Shown one piece after another: positions 31,648 to 41,205 of a stretch of DNA of 41,401 bases; the first letter of the stretch is position 1; each line of letters opens with the position of its first letter. Source of the stretch: Clostridia bacterium (lineage in GTDB: Bacteria > Bacillota > Clostridia > Christensenellales > Borkfalkiaceae); NCBI GenBank assembly GCA_900766495.1, contig CAAFVM010000043.1:1-41401 (forward strand), written 5' to 3'. Position numbers and translations under genes: made by a program. The notes beneath the pieces were generated by a model. That model did not search any database and was not told where the DNA came from. It saw only the letters and a list, made by a program, of their open reading frames with translations.

Positions 31648-33167
31648 CTACGGTCGAAATCACAATCGGCGGCGTACCTTACACTCCCGAAGTAAACGGA
31701 AACGTTTATACGATAAAAGGAAAAGACATTAACGGTGACGTTGTAATCACTGCAAAGCAAGTTGATGCGGTATCGCACGACGTAACGTTTGCTTCTGACA
31801 GTTGGGCTACGTTCACAGGCGAAAGCAAGGCGTATGAAGGTGTCGGATATACGTTTACGGTAGAGGGCGATTTGATTTCGATAATTGCCACTTGTGATGG
31901 AAATTCCATACCCGTTATTGAAATTTCATCCGGAACTTATATGATAGATTCCGCTTATATTATCGGAGATATTCAGATAAGCGCGAAAGAACCTGTTGTC
32001 GCTACCGAAAACGTTATTTTCGAATATCACCGCAACGAAGGCGAAGAGTTGCATCTTTATACGTCGGGTTTATTGACGGCGAAAAATAATACCGTCGTGA
32101 AAGTTACAATTGACGGTCAGTTGGTTGAAAACGTTGCAATGTTTGACAGTGCGTCGTCCGGTTTCCGTATCGACACGCATAATTTCGGGATTTCGGTAGG
32201 AGATAGTATCCATACAATCCTTATCGAAACAGAAGAAGTAATCTATAAGCAGACGTTTAAGTTTGTTACGATGGTTGTTATGAACGTAGACGAGTTCAAA
32301 CTTATCCAAACGCAGTACTATCATGGCGTGAAAGAAGGCAGAGGTTACGGAACTGAAAAGACGAGCAATACGGATGCGCTTCGTGACGGTTACTTTGTAC
32401 TTGGTGCGGACATCAATAAAGACGGCGAATATTTCGACTTCACGATGGTTCCCGTCGGTTTTGGCGATGATGGGCACGGTCTTGGTATAGACACAAAAAT
32501 CGGCGTAAGTTGGTATGGCATCATAGATGGACAAGGACATACTGTTTATAACGTGACAAGCGGCTATGGCGGGATGTTCGGAATGCTGCCTTCTACTTCT
32601 GTTATCAAAAACATTGCAATCGTAGGAGCAAAAGCAAATACGACAGGAAAAATATTTACAAAAGAAGGAAATATTCAATATGAGACGTTTGAGGCTGCGT
32701 TAAAGACAAATAAAAGCGGCACTTATGCGGCAAACTGTGGTTTCTTAACACGCGGACTTGACGGCGGAACGATTGAAAACGTTTATATCGAAGTGGCTGA
32801 AATGCCTGCTTTCGGTAGATACGGGGTGCTTGCTTTTGGAATGCAAAACAATACGGTGTTGAAAAATATCGTAATTAACATTAAAACTTGCGTCGGCGGC
32901 AGTGCAAGCGACCGTCATGCCATAGTGGGAATAAATTGGGGCAGTTCTTGTTCAAATGTGTTTGCGTATGGCGATATCAATGCGTCCTATGGAAATGGTT
33001 CCGGCGAAAAACCGTATCTCGGACGTAGTGCTATAACCGGCATCAGCGGTTCGAATTCGCTGAGCGCAACGTTTGCAGATTCGATAAACGGAAACGGAAG
33101 TTTCACCGTAACGGATGGAAAACTTTATTTCGGCACATATGAATGTGACTCCGTTTTATCTGAATAA
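31647..33167 (+). pseudogene. Secreted/surface protein, 5'-truncated C-terminal part
   Basis: An open frame runs from the junction to TAA 33165-33167 (about 506 residues) with no credible start or signal peptide; TTG 31872 is only an internal codon. The beginning (TVEITIGGVPYTPEVNGNVY) looks like Ig-like or bacterial-repeat domains. The later part IDGQGHTVYNVTSGYGGMFG followed by MLPSTSVIKNIAIVGA resembles GLUG-type repeats of extracellular beta-helix proteins. No LPXTG or membrane anchor closes it. The upstream half is missing because of the 31647 junction. Substrate or binding target is unknown. It precedes the oxidoreductase/glycosidase set by 114 bases and a hairpin. Confidence 0.6.
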
Positions 33168-33185
33168 ATAAAAAAATAAAGATAC

Positions 33186-33233
33186 GCAACCAGAATCGGC
33201 GCAGTATATTCGGTGCTGTGCCGATTCTGTTGC
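33186..33233 (+). terminator. Strong hairpin after the surface-protein fragment
   Basis: GCAAC plus AGAATCGGC (33186-33200) pairs with GCCGATTCT plus GTTGC (33220-33233), about 14 bp with one bulge. The run of T is short (GTTGCTTAAAA), so it may be a terminator or a processing hairpin ahead of the next genes. Confidence 0.55.
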
Positions 33234-33281
33234 TTAAAACGGGTTGTTTACGGTTGAAATTACGGTTTTCGAGGTGATATA

Positions 33282-34604
33282 ATGAAACAACAAATCAATA
33301 AAACTTATCATGAAGAAGCAAGAGAAATTCCCGTTGTTGCCGACGTGGACGTACTTGTATGCGGTGGCGGACCTGCAGGTGTAGGCGCAGCAATTACTGC
33401 GGCGCGGCAAGGCGTAAAAACAATGGTTGTCGAGAAATTGGATTGTCTCGGCGGTATTGCTACGGCGGGAATGATGTCTCATTGGGGCGGTAGCTCGTCA
33501 AGTCGCGTGATGCAAGAAATCTTCCGTCGCACGATGGAAAAACGAGAAATCATCGGATGGAAAGATGAAAACGGTTGCGACGTCAACAGTATTGCGCATG
33601 ATGCACAAAAGATAGTGTTGGATGAAATGGCTGTCGAATCCGGTGTTGAAATTTTATATGGTACAAGTGTCTGCGGTGTCGGCATGGAAAATGAAAAAAT
33701 CACGGGAGTCATTGTCGAAAATAAAAGCGGTCGCGGATTCATAAAAGCCAAAGTAACTGTAGATGCTACGGGCGACGGTGACGTTGCTTATTATGCAGGC
33801 GTACCTTTTTGTCTCGGCAGAGAAACCGACCATAAGATGCAACCGTCTACGATTATGTTCAAACTCGGTGGCGTAGATTATTCTCGTGCAGTACTTCCGC
33901 CGAGTTTTGAAACGCTTGTGCCGACAGAAAAAGGAGAGTTGCAAGCACTCGGCAAGAAAATTCTTCCGTTCCCTGCGGGACATGTACTTTTATATCAACA
34001 GCCCGAAGATGGAACTGTTTGCGTGAATATGACGAATTCGCTCGACACCGACGGCACAAACGCCGAATCGCTTACACGCGCCATTATCGAATGTCGTTCG
34101 CAAATCGAGCCGATTATCAAATTTCTGCACGAATATGCCCCTGGATACGAAAATTGTTGGCTTATGAGTACGGCTTCGCTTTTAGGTGTGCGTGAAACAA
34201 GGCATTTTGAGGGCGTTGAGCGTTTGGAGAAAGATGATATATTAACGGCGAAATATTATGAAAAGTGGGTGGTGCGCCATGCGTTTTTCAATTTCGACGT
34301 TCACAATATAACAGGACCGGGATTAGATAAAACGGGTGTGCAACAAGAATGGCGGCAAAGCGGGACGTACACCATTCCGTATGGTTGCTTATTGCCTAAA
34401 AAGATTGAAGGCTTGCTCTTTTCAGGAAGAAACATCTCAGGCAGTCATCTGGCGCATTCGAATTTTCGCATTATGTCAGTGTGTATTGCGCTCGGAGAAG
34501 CGGCGGGCGCAGCAGCGGCTCTTTGTGTAAAGCAGAATAAAGAATCGCTGAAAGAAGTAAATGTAAAAGATATTCAGGCAATTGTCGGATCCGACAAGTA
34601 TTGA
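33282..34604 (+). CDS. FAD-dependent oxidoreductase (PF12831-type)
   Basis: The 440-residue cytoplasmic-type flavoprotein has no signal peptide. Dinucleotide-binding CGGGPAGVGAAITAARQG is at 27-44, followed by VVEKLDCLGGIATAGMMSHWGG (core at 49-70). The middle strand VDATGDGDVAYYAG and the C-terminal FAD motif FSGRNISGSHLAHSNFRI plus GEAAGAAAALC are present. This fits the FAD_oxidored family, whose members often lie in polysaccharide or glycoside loci without assigned reactions. GAGGTGAT precedes the ATG. It is the first gene of a four-gene forward set. Possible roles are oxidation of a sugar or aglycone carbon, or reduction of an enone. No direct evidence selects one. Confidence 0.82.
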   Translation: MKQQINKTYHEEAREIPVVADVDVLVCGGGPAGVGAAITAARQGVKTMVVEKLDCLGGIATAGMMSHWGGSSSSRVMQEIFRRTMEKREIIGWKDENGCDVNSIAHDAQKIVLDEMAVESGVEILYGTSVCGVGMENEKITGVIVENKSGRGFIKAKVTVDATGDGDVAYYAGVPFCLGRETDHKMQPSTIMFKLGGVDYSRAVLPPSFETLVPTEKGELQALGKKILPFPAGHVLLYQQPEDGTVCVNMTNSLDTDGTNAESLTRAIIECRSQIEPIIKFLHEYAPGYENCWLMSTASLLGVRETRHFEGVERLEKDDILTAKYYEKWVVRHAFFNFDVHNITGPGLDKTGVQQEWRQSGTYTIPYGCLLPKKIEGLLFSGRNISGSHLAHSNFRIMSVCIALGEAAGAAAALCVKQNKESLKEVNVKDIQAIVGSDKY

Positions 34605-34642
34605 TATAGTGTCAATACAAAGAAATACAAGTACGGTAGGAT

Positions 34643-36397
34643 ATGAAAAGAAATATTGAAAACAAAGAGTATGATGTTGTAGTAATCGGCGGAGGTCTTT
34701 CGGGAATATGCGCAGCTATTGCCGCTGCACGGCACGGAGCAAAAACAGCACTTGTGCAAGATCGTCCCGTGCTTGGAGGCAATGCGTCAAGTGAAATTAA
34801 AATGCATATTTGCGGTGCGGATATTCATGCGACGAAACCCAATACAAGAGAAACAGGAATCATAGAAGAACTTTTGCTTACAAATCGAATAAGAAATCCG
34901 CAACAATCTTTTTCTGTTCAGGATTATGTATTCGAAGAAATCGTTAGAGCGGAACCTAATCTTGACCTTTATCTGAATACGCGGATGCGAGACGTTCAAA
35001 TGAAAGACAATGTAATCGTTTCGATTGAAGCGGAGCAAATGACAACCGAAAAATTATATTGTTTCTGCGCTCGTTATTTTGCCGATACGACGGGAGACGG
35101 ATTTTTGGGATATTGTGCGGGAGCAGAATTTATGTACGGCAGAGAAAGCCGATATGAATTCAATGAAAAAGACGCGCCCGAAACGCACGACAACAAATTG
35201 ATGGGTAATTCATTGATGTTTACCGCGAAAGATATGGGGTATCCCGTTCCGTTTGAAAAACCTGATTGGGCGTATTCATATTCGGAAGAAGATTTGAAAA
35301 GCCGTGATCACAGCGAAATAACTTCGGGGTATTGGTGGATAGAAGCAAGTTCGTCGGAAATTATCGAAAAAGGAGACGACATCAGACGAGAACTTGTAAA
35401 AATGCTTTTCGGTATTTGGGATCATATTAAAAACGGCCCCGGTCATAATGCCGAAAATTATGCGCTCGATTGGATTGGTGCATTGCCCGGAAAGAGAGAA
35501 AGTCGCAGATTAAAAGGCGATTACGTTCTTACAGAAAACGATTTGGTTGACGGAAAGGGCTTTTACGACGCCGTTGCGTATGGCGGTTGGAATATGGATA
35601 TGCACGAAAACGGGAATATGGGTTTTCTTGACAGTGAGCCGACGACTTACTTTTCAACGAAATACATATATTCGATTCCGTATCGCTGTTTGTATTCTGT
35701 TAATATCGACAATTTATTTGTTGGAGGAAGAGCGATTAGCGTATCGCATATGGCTTTCGGCTCAACGCGCGTTATGGCTACTTGTGCCGTAGTCGGGCAG
35801 GCTGTCGGAACGGCGGCGGCATTATGCAACGAAAAGGGCATCAGCCCCCGAGAATTAACAAAGCATATCGAAGAATTGCAGAAAACGCTTGCTTTGGACG
35901 ACTGCTATATTCCGAACTATAAATTACTTTTACCAAACGATTTGGCGAGAACGGCAGTTATTTCCGCGTCAAGCGAGAAATATCCCGTCGAAAACTTGGT
36001 AAACGGGGAACTGCGAAATTACGGCAGACAAATCAATTGTTGGCAGTCTGACGGGATTGCGCGGGAAGGCGAGTGGATTCGCTTAAATTGGCGCAATCCT
36101 CAAACAATTAAGAGTTTGATTTTGCGTTTCGATTCTGATTTGTCGAGCGAATTGACGATTACGCTTTCCGATAAAATTCGCGCAAATCAAAAACCGTTTC
36201 CGAATACTTTGGTTAAAAATTATTGTGTATACTTTTATAACGATAAAAAACTTGTAAAGAAGATAGAAAAAACGAACAATTTTTTACGCTTGAATCGGTT
36301 GGAAACAGAAGTGATTGCAGATGAAATCGAAATAAGATTTTCGGAAACTTACGGTGCGGATTGCGTTTCTGTTTATTCCGTGAATATTTTGGGCTAA
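34643..36397 (+). CDS. FAD-dependent oxidoreductase with C-terminal discoidin-like domain
   Basis: The 584-residue protein has FAD-binding VVVIGGGLSGICAAIAAARH (12-31) and the family mark GGNASSEIKMHICGAD (45-60). FADTTGDGFLGYCAGAEFMY and the closing FVGGRAISVSHMAFGSTRVM with GQAVGTAAALC complete the PF12831-type fold by about 415. Residues about 434-584 form a beta-rich domain (VENLVNGELRNYGRQINCWQ, then EWIRLNWRNPQTIKSLILRF) like the F5/8 type C carbohydrate-binding fold. There is no signal peptide, so this domain would act inside the cell, perhaps holding a glycoside substrate. The gene lies 38 bases after the first flavoprotein gene and is paralogous to it in its core. Confidence 0.82.
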   Translation: MKRNIENKEYDVVVIGGGLSGICAAIAAARHGAKTALVQDRPVLGGNASSEIKMHICGADIHATKPNTRETGIIEELLLTNRIRNPQQSFSVQDYVFEEIVRAEPNLDLYLNTRMRDVQMKDNVIVSIEAEQMTTEKLYCFCARYFADTTGDGFLGYCAGAEFMYGRESRYEFNEKDAPETHDNKLMGNSLMFTAKDMGYPVPFEKPDWAYSYSEEDLKSRDHSEITSGYWWIEASSSEIIEKGDDIRRELVKMLFGIWDHIKNGPGHNAENYALDWIGALPGKRESRRLKGDYVLTENDLVDGKGFYDAVAYGGWNMDMHENGNMGFLDSEPTTYFSTKYIYSIPYRCLYSVNIDNLFVGGRAISVSHMAFGSTRVMATCAVVGQAVGTAAALCNEKGISPRELTKHIEELQKTLALDDCYIPNYKLLLPNDLARTAVISASSEKYPVENLVNGELRNYGRQINCWQSDGIAREGEWIRLNWRNPQTIKSLILRFDSDLSSELTITLSDKIRANQKPFPNTLVKNYCVYFYNDKKLVKKIEKTNNFLRLNRLETEVIADEIEIRFSETYGADCVSVYSVNILG

Positions 36398-36425
36398 GGA
36401 TTATATTAGGAAGAGGATATTGGAT

Positions 36426-38339
36426 ATGTTTTCTAAATTTCAGACAGTGGATTTGGGGGCAATTAAGCCGCAAGGTTGGGTAAAAGATTTTCTGCTTACG
36501 CAGGCAAACGGAATTACCGATAAATTGGCTCATACGGGATATCCGTATTCCATTGCTTTTTGGCAAGACGGAAGAAAAGGCGACGAAACGCCGCCTTGGG
36601 AAGTTTTTGAGCAAAACGCATATTGGATTGACGGTTCTTATTGCTGCGGCGTACTTATCGGCAAAGAGAATCTTATTTCGCGTGCAGATGAAAATTTGAA
36701 ATATTCTCTTTCGCATATTGCGCAGGACGGTTTCATCGGACCGGACGTATTGCGCGAATCGGACGGATGGCATCGTTGGCCGCAAGTCGTGTATTTCCGT
36801 GCTATGATTGCAAAGTACGAATATACTCACGACGACAGCATTGTGCAAGCACTCTCGGATTTTTACTTAAAGGGGAACTATGATTATTCCACGAAACGTG
36901 AGTTTCTGCATATTGAAATTATGTTGTGGGTGTATGGAAAAACGTCTGATAAGCGACTTTTAGATCTTGCCGAAAAAACGTACGGCGATTATAATAAAAA
37001 TTGTAAGGACGATAATCGGGAAGAAGTTATGCTGTCGGATGCCGTGCCGTATGCGCATGGCGTTACTTACGATGAAACGTGTAAAATCGGGGCGATACTC
37101 TATATGTATACGGGTAAAGAGCGATATTTGCACGCGTCGATTCATGCGTTTGAAAAGTTAGACAAATGGTTTATGCTGTCGGATGGCGGACACTGCAGTA
37201 ACGAGTTTTTACTTGGCAACGATAGTTTGCAGAGCCATGAAACGTGTACAATCACCGATTACACTTGGGCACTCTATTATTTGTTTATGGCAACAGGGGA
37301 CGTAAAGTATGCCGATAAGATAGAAAAATGTATTTTCAATGCAGGAATAGGAGCGGTAAAAGAGGACTTTTCCGCTATCCAGTATTTTTCGTGTCCGAAT
37401 CAGGTGCTTGCAACACAGAACAGCAATCATAACGTTTTCTTTTGCGGAGAACAGTGGATGGGGTATAACAGTAAGCACAATACCGATTGTTGCGTGGGCA
37501 ATGTGAACCGTTTTATGCCTAACTTTGTGCGTCGGCTTTGGATGCAAAAAGAAAAGGAAATTTTTGCGACGTTATATTCTCCGAATTCGTTTAACTTTCT
37601 TGTAGACGGCGTATCTGTGCGAATTGAAGAAAAAACGAATTATCCTTTTGAAGATACGATAGCATTTTCTTTTAACACAGAGCAGTCTGTAGCGTTTACG
37701 CTTTCGTTGCGTATACCCGAATGGAGTAACGGTGCGACGGTAACTGTGAACGGTAAAGAAGAACATACGGAGAAAAACGGTGAATTTTATCGTATAAATC
37801 GCACCTTTGACAACGGAGACGAAATCTTATTGAAATTGTATCCGAAAATCAAAGCCGTAACGTCTGCGGACGATGGTATATATCTTACACGCGGACCGCT
37901 TGTATTTGCTTTGGGCTTGCCATACGAGGAGGAAAGAGTGAAGGCTGAAGGCGGCGACGGAACACTGTGCAATTATAATTTAACGACTACCGACGCGTGG
38001 AATTATGCGCTTGATGCAGAAGAATGTTTGCAAGAATTAAAATTTGAACGACTTGCGGTTGTTGATAATTTATGGACTTTGTCCGGGACTCCGTTGCGAA
38101 TCACGCTTCCGGCTCATAAGGTCGAAAAATGGCAATTTTTCCGCACGAAAAAAGTGAAACAAGTTTATGATTTATACAAAAAACTTTCTCGTGAAAAAGA
38201 TGGGGATTTTGTATTTACTCCGTCGTTGCCTCAAAATTTGAAAAAGAACGACGTTGGAGAAAAAGAACTGATAACGCTTGTTCCCGTCGGCGCGGCTAAA
38301 TTGCGTATTACCGTCTTTCCTAAAATACATAAAGACTAA
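36426..38339 (+). CDS. GH127/DUF1680 family, beta-L-arabinofuranosidase-like
   Basis: The 637-residue protein matches the DUF1680 (alpha/alpha)6-barrel family. It includes WVKDFLLTQANGITDKL, GRKGDETPPWEVFEQNAYWI and DGWHRWPQVVYFRAMIAKYE. The zinc-thiolate centre known from GH127 is present: E272 and C274 in HETC, and C355-C356 in DCCVGN, the latter being the expected nucleophile position. A C-terminal beta-sandwich (about 395-600) includes LRIPEWSNGATVTVNGKEE. There is no signal peptide. ATG 36426, with AGGAAGAGG upstream, is preferred to the TTG at 36420. It is likely a cytoplasmic exo-glycosidase for arabinofuranosides, though DUF1680 members vary in substrate. Confidence 0.88.
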   Translation: MFSKFQTVDLGAIKPQGWVKDFLLTQANGITDKLAHTGYPYSIAFWQDGRKGDETPPWEVFEQNAYWIDGSYCCGVLIGKENLISRADENLKYSLSHIAQDGFIGPDVLRESDGWHRWPQVVYFRAMIAKYEYTHDDSIVQALSDFYLKGNYDYSTKREFLHIEIMLWVYGKTSDKRLLDLAEKTYGDYNKNCKDDNREEVMLSDAVPYAHGVTYDETCKIGAILYMYTGKERYLHASIHAFEKLDKWFMLSDGGHCSNEFLLGNDSLQSHETCTITDYTWALYYLFMATGDVKYADKIEKCIFNAGIGAVKEDFSAIQYFSCPNQVLATQNSNHNVFFCGEQWMGYNSKHNTDCCVGNVNRFMPNFVRRLWMQKEKEIFATLYSPNSFNFLVDGVSVRIEEKTNYPFEDTIAFSFNTEQSVAFTLSLRIPEWSNGATVTVNGKEEHTEKNGEFYRINRTFDNGDEILLKLYPKIKAVTSADDGIYLTRGPLVFALGLPYEEERVKAEGGDGTLCNYNLTTTDAWNYALDAEECLQELKFERLAVVDNLWTLSGTPLRITLPAHKVEKWQFFRTKKVKQVYDLYKKLSREKDGDFVFTPSLPQNLKKNDVGEKELITLVPVGAAKLRITVFPKIHKD

Positions 38340-38455
38340 TCCGAAACGTAATTAGGGATTTGCGACGAAAATACAAGGAATAATATAAAAACATTTTTTT
38401 TCGTGTGTTTATAGAACGAGAGAATAAAAAGGATTCAGTCTCGGAGGATTCGAGA

Positions 38456-41146
38456 ATGCAGAAACAACAAATTGAAAATAAAACGGAAAAATTTGCAAGG
38501 CTTTGCCGCGCGGTTGTACCCGAAGGAATTACTCTTTTGGAAACCGACGGAGCTTTGCCGTTACAAGAAAATGAAAACGTTGCGATGTTCGGGAGAGGAC
38601 AATTCGAGTATGTAAAAAGCGGCACGGGATCAGGCGGACGCGTGAACTGCGATTATGTAACGACGATTGAGGGCGAATTGAAAAAGCGGGTAATCCTTTT
38701 TGAAGAAGTACACGCTTATTATGCCGAATTTATTCAGTCTCATCCGTTTAACGTCGGCGATGGATGGCAGGCTCTTCCTTCACAAAAAGAATCCGTGCCG
38801 CCCGAAAATCTCGTATCCCGCGCGGCTGAAAAATGCGAAAAAGCGATTTTTGTGCTTTGCCGTACTTGCGGCGAAGGTTACGATTCGAAAGCGGAGAAGG
38901 GCGATTGGTATCTTTCCGATGAGGAAGAGGAAACTATTGCACTTTTAACCAAAAATTTCAAACACGTCATCGTACTTGTGAACGGTGGCAACCAAATCGA
39001 CTTGAATTGGATAAAAAAGTATTCCGTAGGAACGGTTGCTTTGATCTGGCAAGGCGGTCAGGAAGGCGGAATAGGAACCGTTGATATGTTAATAGGAGAC
39101 GTTTCGCCGAGCGGCAGAATGACTGATACCGCCATAAAACATATCGAATCGCACCCTGCGACAGGACATTTCGGAGATGAAATTGAAAATATCCACGTTG
39201 AAGATATTTACGTCGGCTATCGATACTATGAAACCTTTGCGAAAGACGAGGTCTTGTACCCGTTCGGATACGGACTTTCGTATACGACTTTTGAGCGTGA
39301 AACGCTTGCCGCAGATAAAAACGGCGACGAGATAACTTTGAAAATTCGCGTGAAAAACACGGGAAACTATCAAGGAAAAGATGTAGTGCAAGCATATTTT
39401 GCCTATCCGGAAACGGCTCTCGGATCGCCTGCAAGACAGTTAATCGCCTATAAAAAAACAAAGACACTTCTTCCCGGCGAGAACGAAATTTTAGAATTGA
39501 ATTTTAACGTTACGGATATGGCGGCGTATGACGACTGCGGGAAAAGCGGCGCGAAATATGCCTATGTTTTGGAAAAGGGCGAGTATAAGGTGTATGTCGG
39601 CGCAAACGTTCGTGACGCAGAGGAAGTTCTTTCTTTCAAGCAAGATACATTGCGCATAGTAAAACAATGCCGTCAATGTCTTGCGCCGGAAAAAGACTTT
39701 GAAAGACTGACGAGAAACGGATTTCAATCCGTACAGACCGCAGAATATGACGTTTGGGAACGCGTAAAAGGAGAGTTGCCCGCAACCATACCGTTTACGG
39801 GGAATAAAGGCATTACGTTACACGACGTAAAGAGCAACGTGCATACGCTCGACGAATTTGTTGCGCAATTCACGGAAAAAGAGTTGTGCGAATTTGTCCG
39901 CGGCGAAGGAATGTCGTCGCCGAAAGCGCCTGTTCCCGGCACTGCGAGTTGTTTTGCCGGTGTGACGAAAGCGTGGAGTGAAAAGGGTGTTCCCGTTGTA
40001 ACTACTTGCGACGGACCGAGCGGGGTAAGAATGGAGTCCGCAGCTCGCGCTACCTGTATTCCTTCGGGGTGTATGATTGCATCTACATGGAATCCCTCGA
40101 TATTTGACGGCGTATTCGATGCATTTGCGGAAGAGGCGGCGGATTATGGCGTAGACGTAATTTTAGCACCCGGCGTTAATTTACATCGCTATCCGCTTTG
40201 TGGCAGAAGTTTTGAATATTATTCGGAAGATCCTTATCTTGCAGGCACTTTTGCGGCAAAGTTTGCGGAACGATTCACTAAAAAGGGCGTTTTTGCAACG
40301 ATTAAGCATTTTGCCGTGAATTCGCAGGAAACCAACCGGTCCGCCGAAAACGAGGTTTTATCGGAACGCGCGCTAAGAGAAATATACCTTAAAGTGTTTG
40401 AGGTGGCGGTAAAAAGCGGGTATGTACGAGCGATAATGACTTCGTATAATCGCATTAACGGCATTTCTGCCGCAGGAAGTTACGACCTCACCACTTCGAT
40501 TTTGCGCGAAGAATGGGGTTACGACGGTATGGTGATGTCGGATTGGTGGCCGCAGATTGACAACAAGGCTCGAACGAGTCACGACGGAAAAAATCTTGCG
40601 GAAATGGTAAAAGCACAAAACGATGTGTATATGGTTGTTCCCGACGCTACGACGTATGGAGATAACCTTTCAGAATCATTGAAAACAGGGTTTCTGACGG
40701 TTGGAGAATTGCAAAGATGCGTGAAGAATATATTGCAATTTTCAATGAACACGCTTGCTTTCAAATCCGGTAGAGTTACCGATTTCGATGATTTGTCCAA
40801 GGCGACAAAACTTGTGTGCCGCGTTTCTCTCGACGGAGTGCCGTTTGAAGAATCTACGAAAGACGACGTGCATATTTATCGCGGAAAACAACTTAGAAAA
40901 GTTACGTTGCAAGTGCCGGAGGACGGGTTCTATTGCGCCGAATTTTCGTATTCGTTTGATTGCGATTCCCTTGAACAGAGACGGCTTGATTTTTCTTCGG
41001 ACGGCAAAGAACCGCTTGTATCGGTGCTTGGCGGCACTAACGGAAAAATAGAAAAAACACGGTTGAAGGTATACTTAAAACGAGAGTCCGTGTTGGCGTT
41101 CCCTTCGGATAGCGTGCATGAAGTGGCAATATACCGTCTGAAATAA
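38456..41146 (+). CDS. Glycoside hydrolase family 3 with inverted domain order
   Basis: The 896-residue protein is GH3, but the domains run C-to-N: GH3 alpha/beta sandwich first (about 25-275, with GEGYDS giving the acid/base candidate E140), then a fibronectin-III-like domain (about 285-400), then the TIM-barrel (about 465-800). The barrel has VVTTCDGPSGVRM, GVNLHRYPLCGRSFEYYSED, IKHFAVNSQETNR and nucleophile candidate D696 in MVMSDWW. A small beta-rich tail closes the protein. The same inverted order is known for some Ruminococcus and Butyrivibrio beta-glucosidases. ATG 38456 has GGAGG upstream; a GTG 17 codons earlier is less likely. There is no signal peptide. It is the last gene of the cassette. 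Confidence 0.9.
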   Translation: MQKQQIENKTEKFARLCRAVVPEGITLLETDGALPLQENENVAMFGRGQFEYVKSGTGSGGRVNCDYVTTIEGELKKRVILFEEVHAYYAEFIQSHPFNVGDGWQALPSQKESVPPENLVSRAAEKCEKAIFVLCRTCGEGYDSKAEKGDWYLSDEEEETIALLTKNFKHVIVLVNGGNQIDLNWIKKYSVGTVALIWQGGQEGGIGTVDMLIGDVSPSGRMTDTAIKHIESHPATGHFGDEIENIHVEDIYVGYRYYETFAKDEVLYPFGYGLSYTTFERETLAADKNGDEITLKIRVKNTGNYQGKDVVQAYFAYPETALGSPARQLIAYKKTKTLLPGENEILELNFNVTDMAAYDDCGKSGAKYAYVLEKGEYKVYVGANVRDAEEVLSFKQDTLRIVKQCRQCLAPEKDFERLTRNGFQSVQTAEYDVWERVKGELPATIPFTGNKGITLHDVKSNVHTLDEFVAQFTEKELCEFVRGEGMSSPKAPVPGTASCFAGVTKAWSEKGVPVVTTCDGPSGVRMESAARATCIPSGCMIASTWNPSIFDGVFDAFAEEAADYGVDVILAPGVNLHRYPLCGRSFEYYSEDPYLAGTFAAKFAERFTKKGVFATIKHFAVNSQETNRSAENEVLSERALREIYLKVFEVAVKSGYVRAIMTSYNRINGISAAGSYDLTTSILREEWGYDGMVMSDWWPQIDNKARTSHDGKNLAEMVKAQNDVYMVVPDATTYGDNLSESLKTGFLTVGELQRCVKNILQFSMNTLAFKSGRVTDFDDLSKATKLVCRVSLDGVPFEESTKDDVHIYRGKQLRKVTLQVPEDGFYCAEFSYSFDCDSLEQRRLDFSSDGKEPLVSVLGGTNGKIEKTRLKVYLKRESVLAFPSDSVHEVAIYRLK

Positions 41147-41205
41147 ACATCTTTTCTGCTAAAACACGTTCTAAGATAACATATAGCGGACAGTGAACTT
41201 ATAGT

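Noticed and set aside
31706..31909. 67-codon reverse frame in the surface-protein fragment
   Set aside because: Shadow of the opposite open frame, with no ribosome binding site or motifs.
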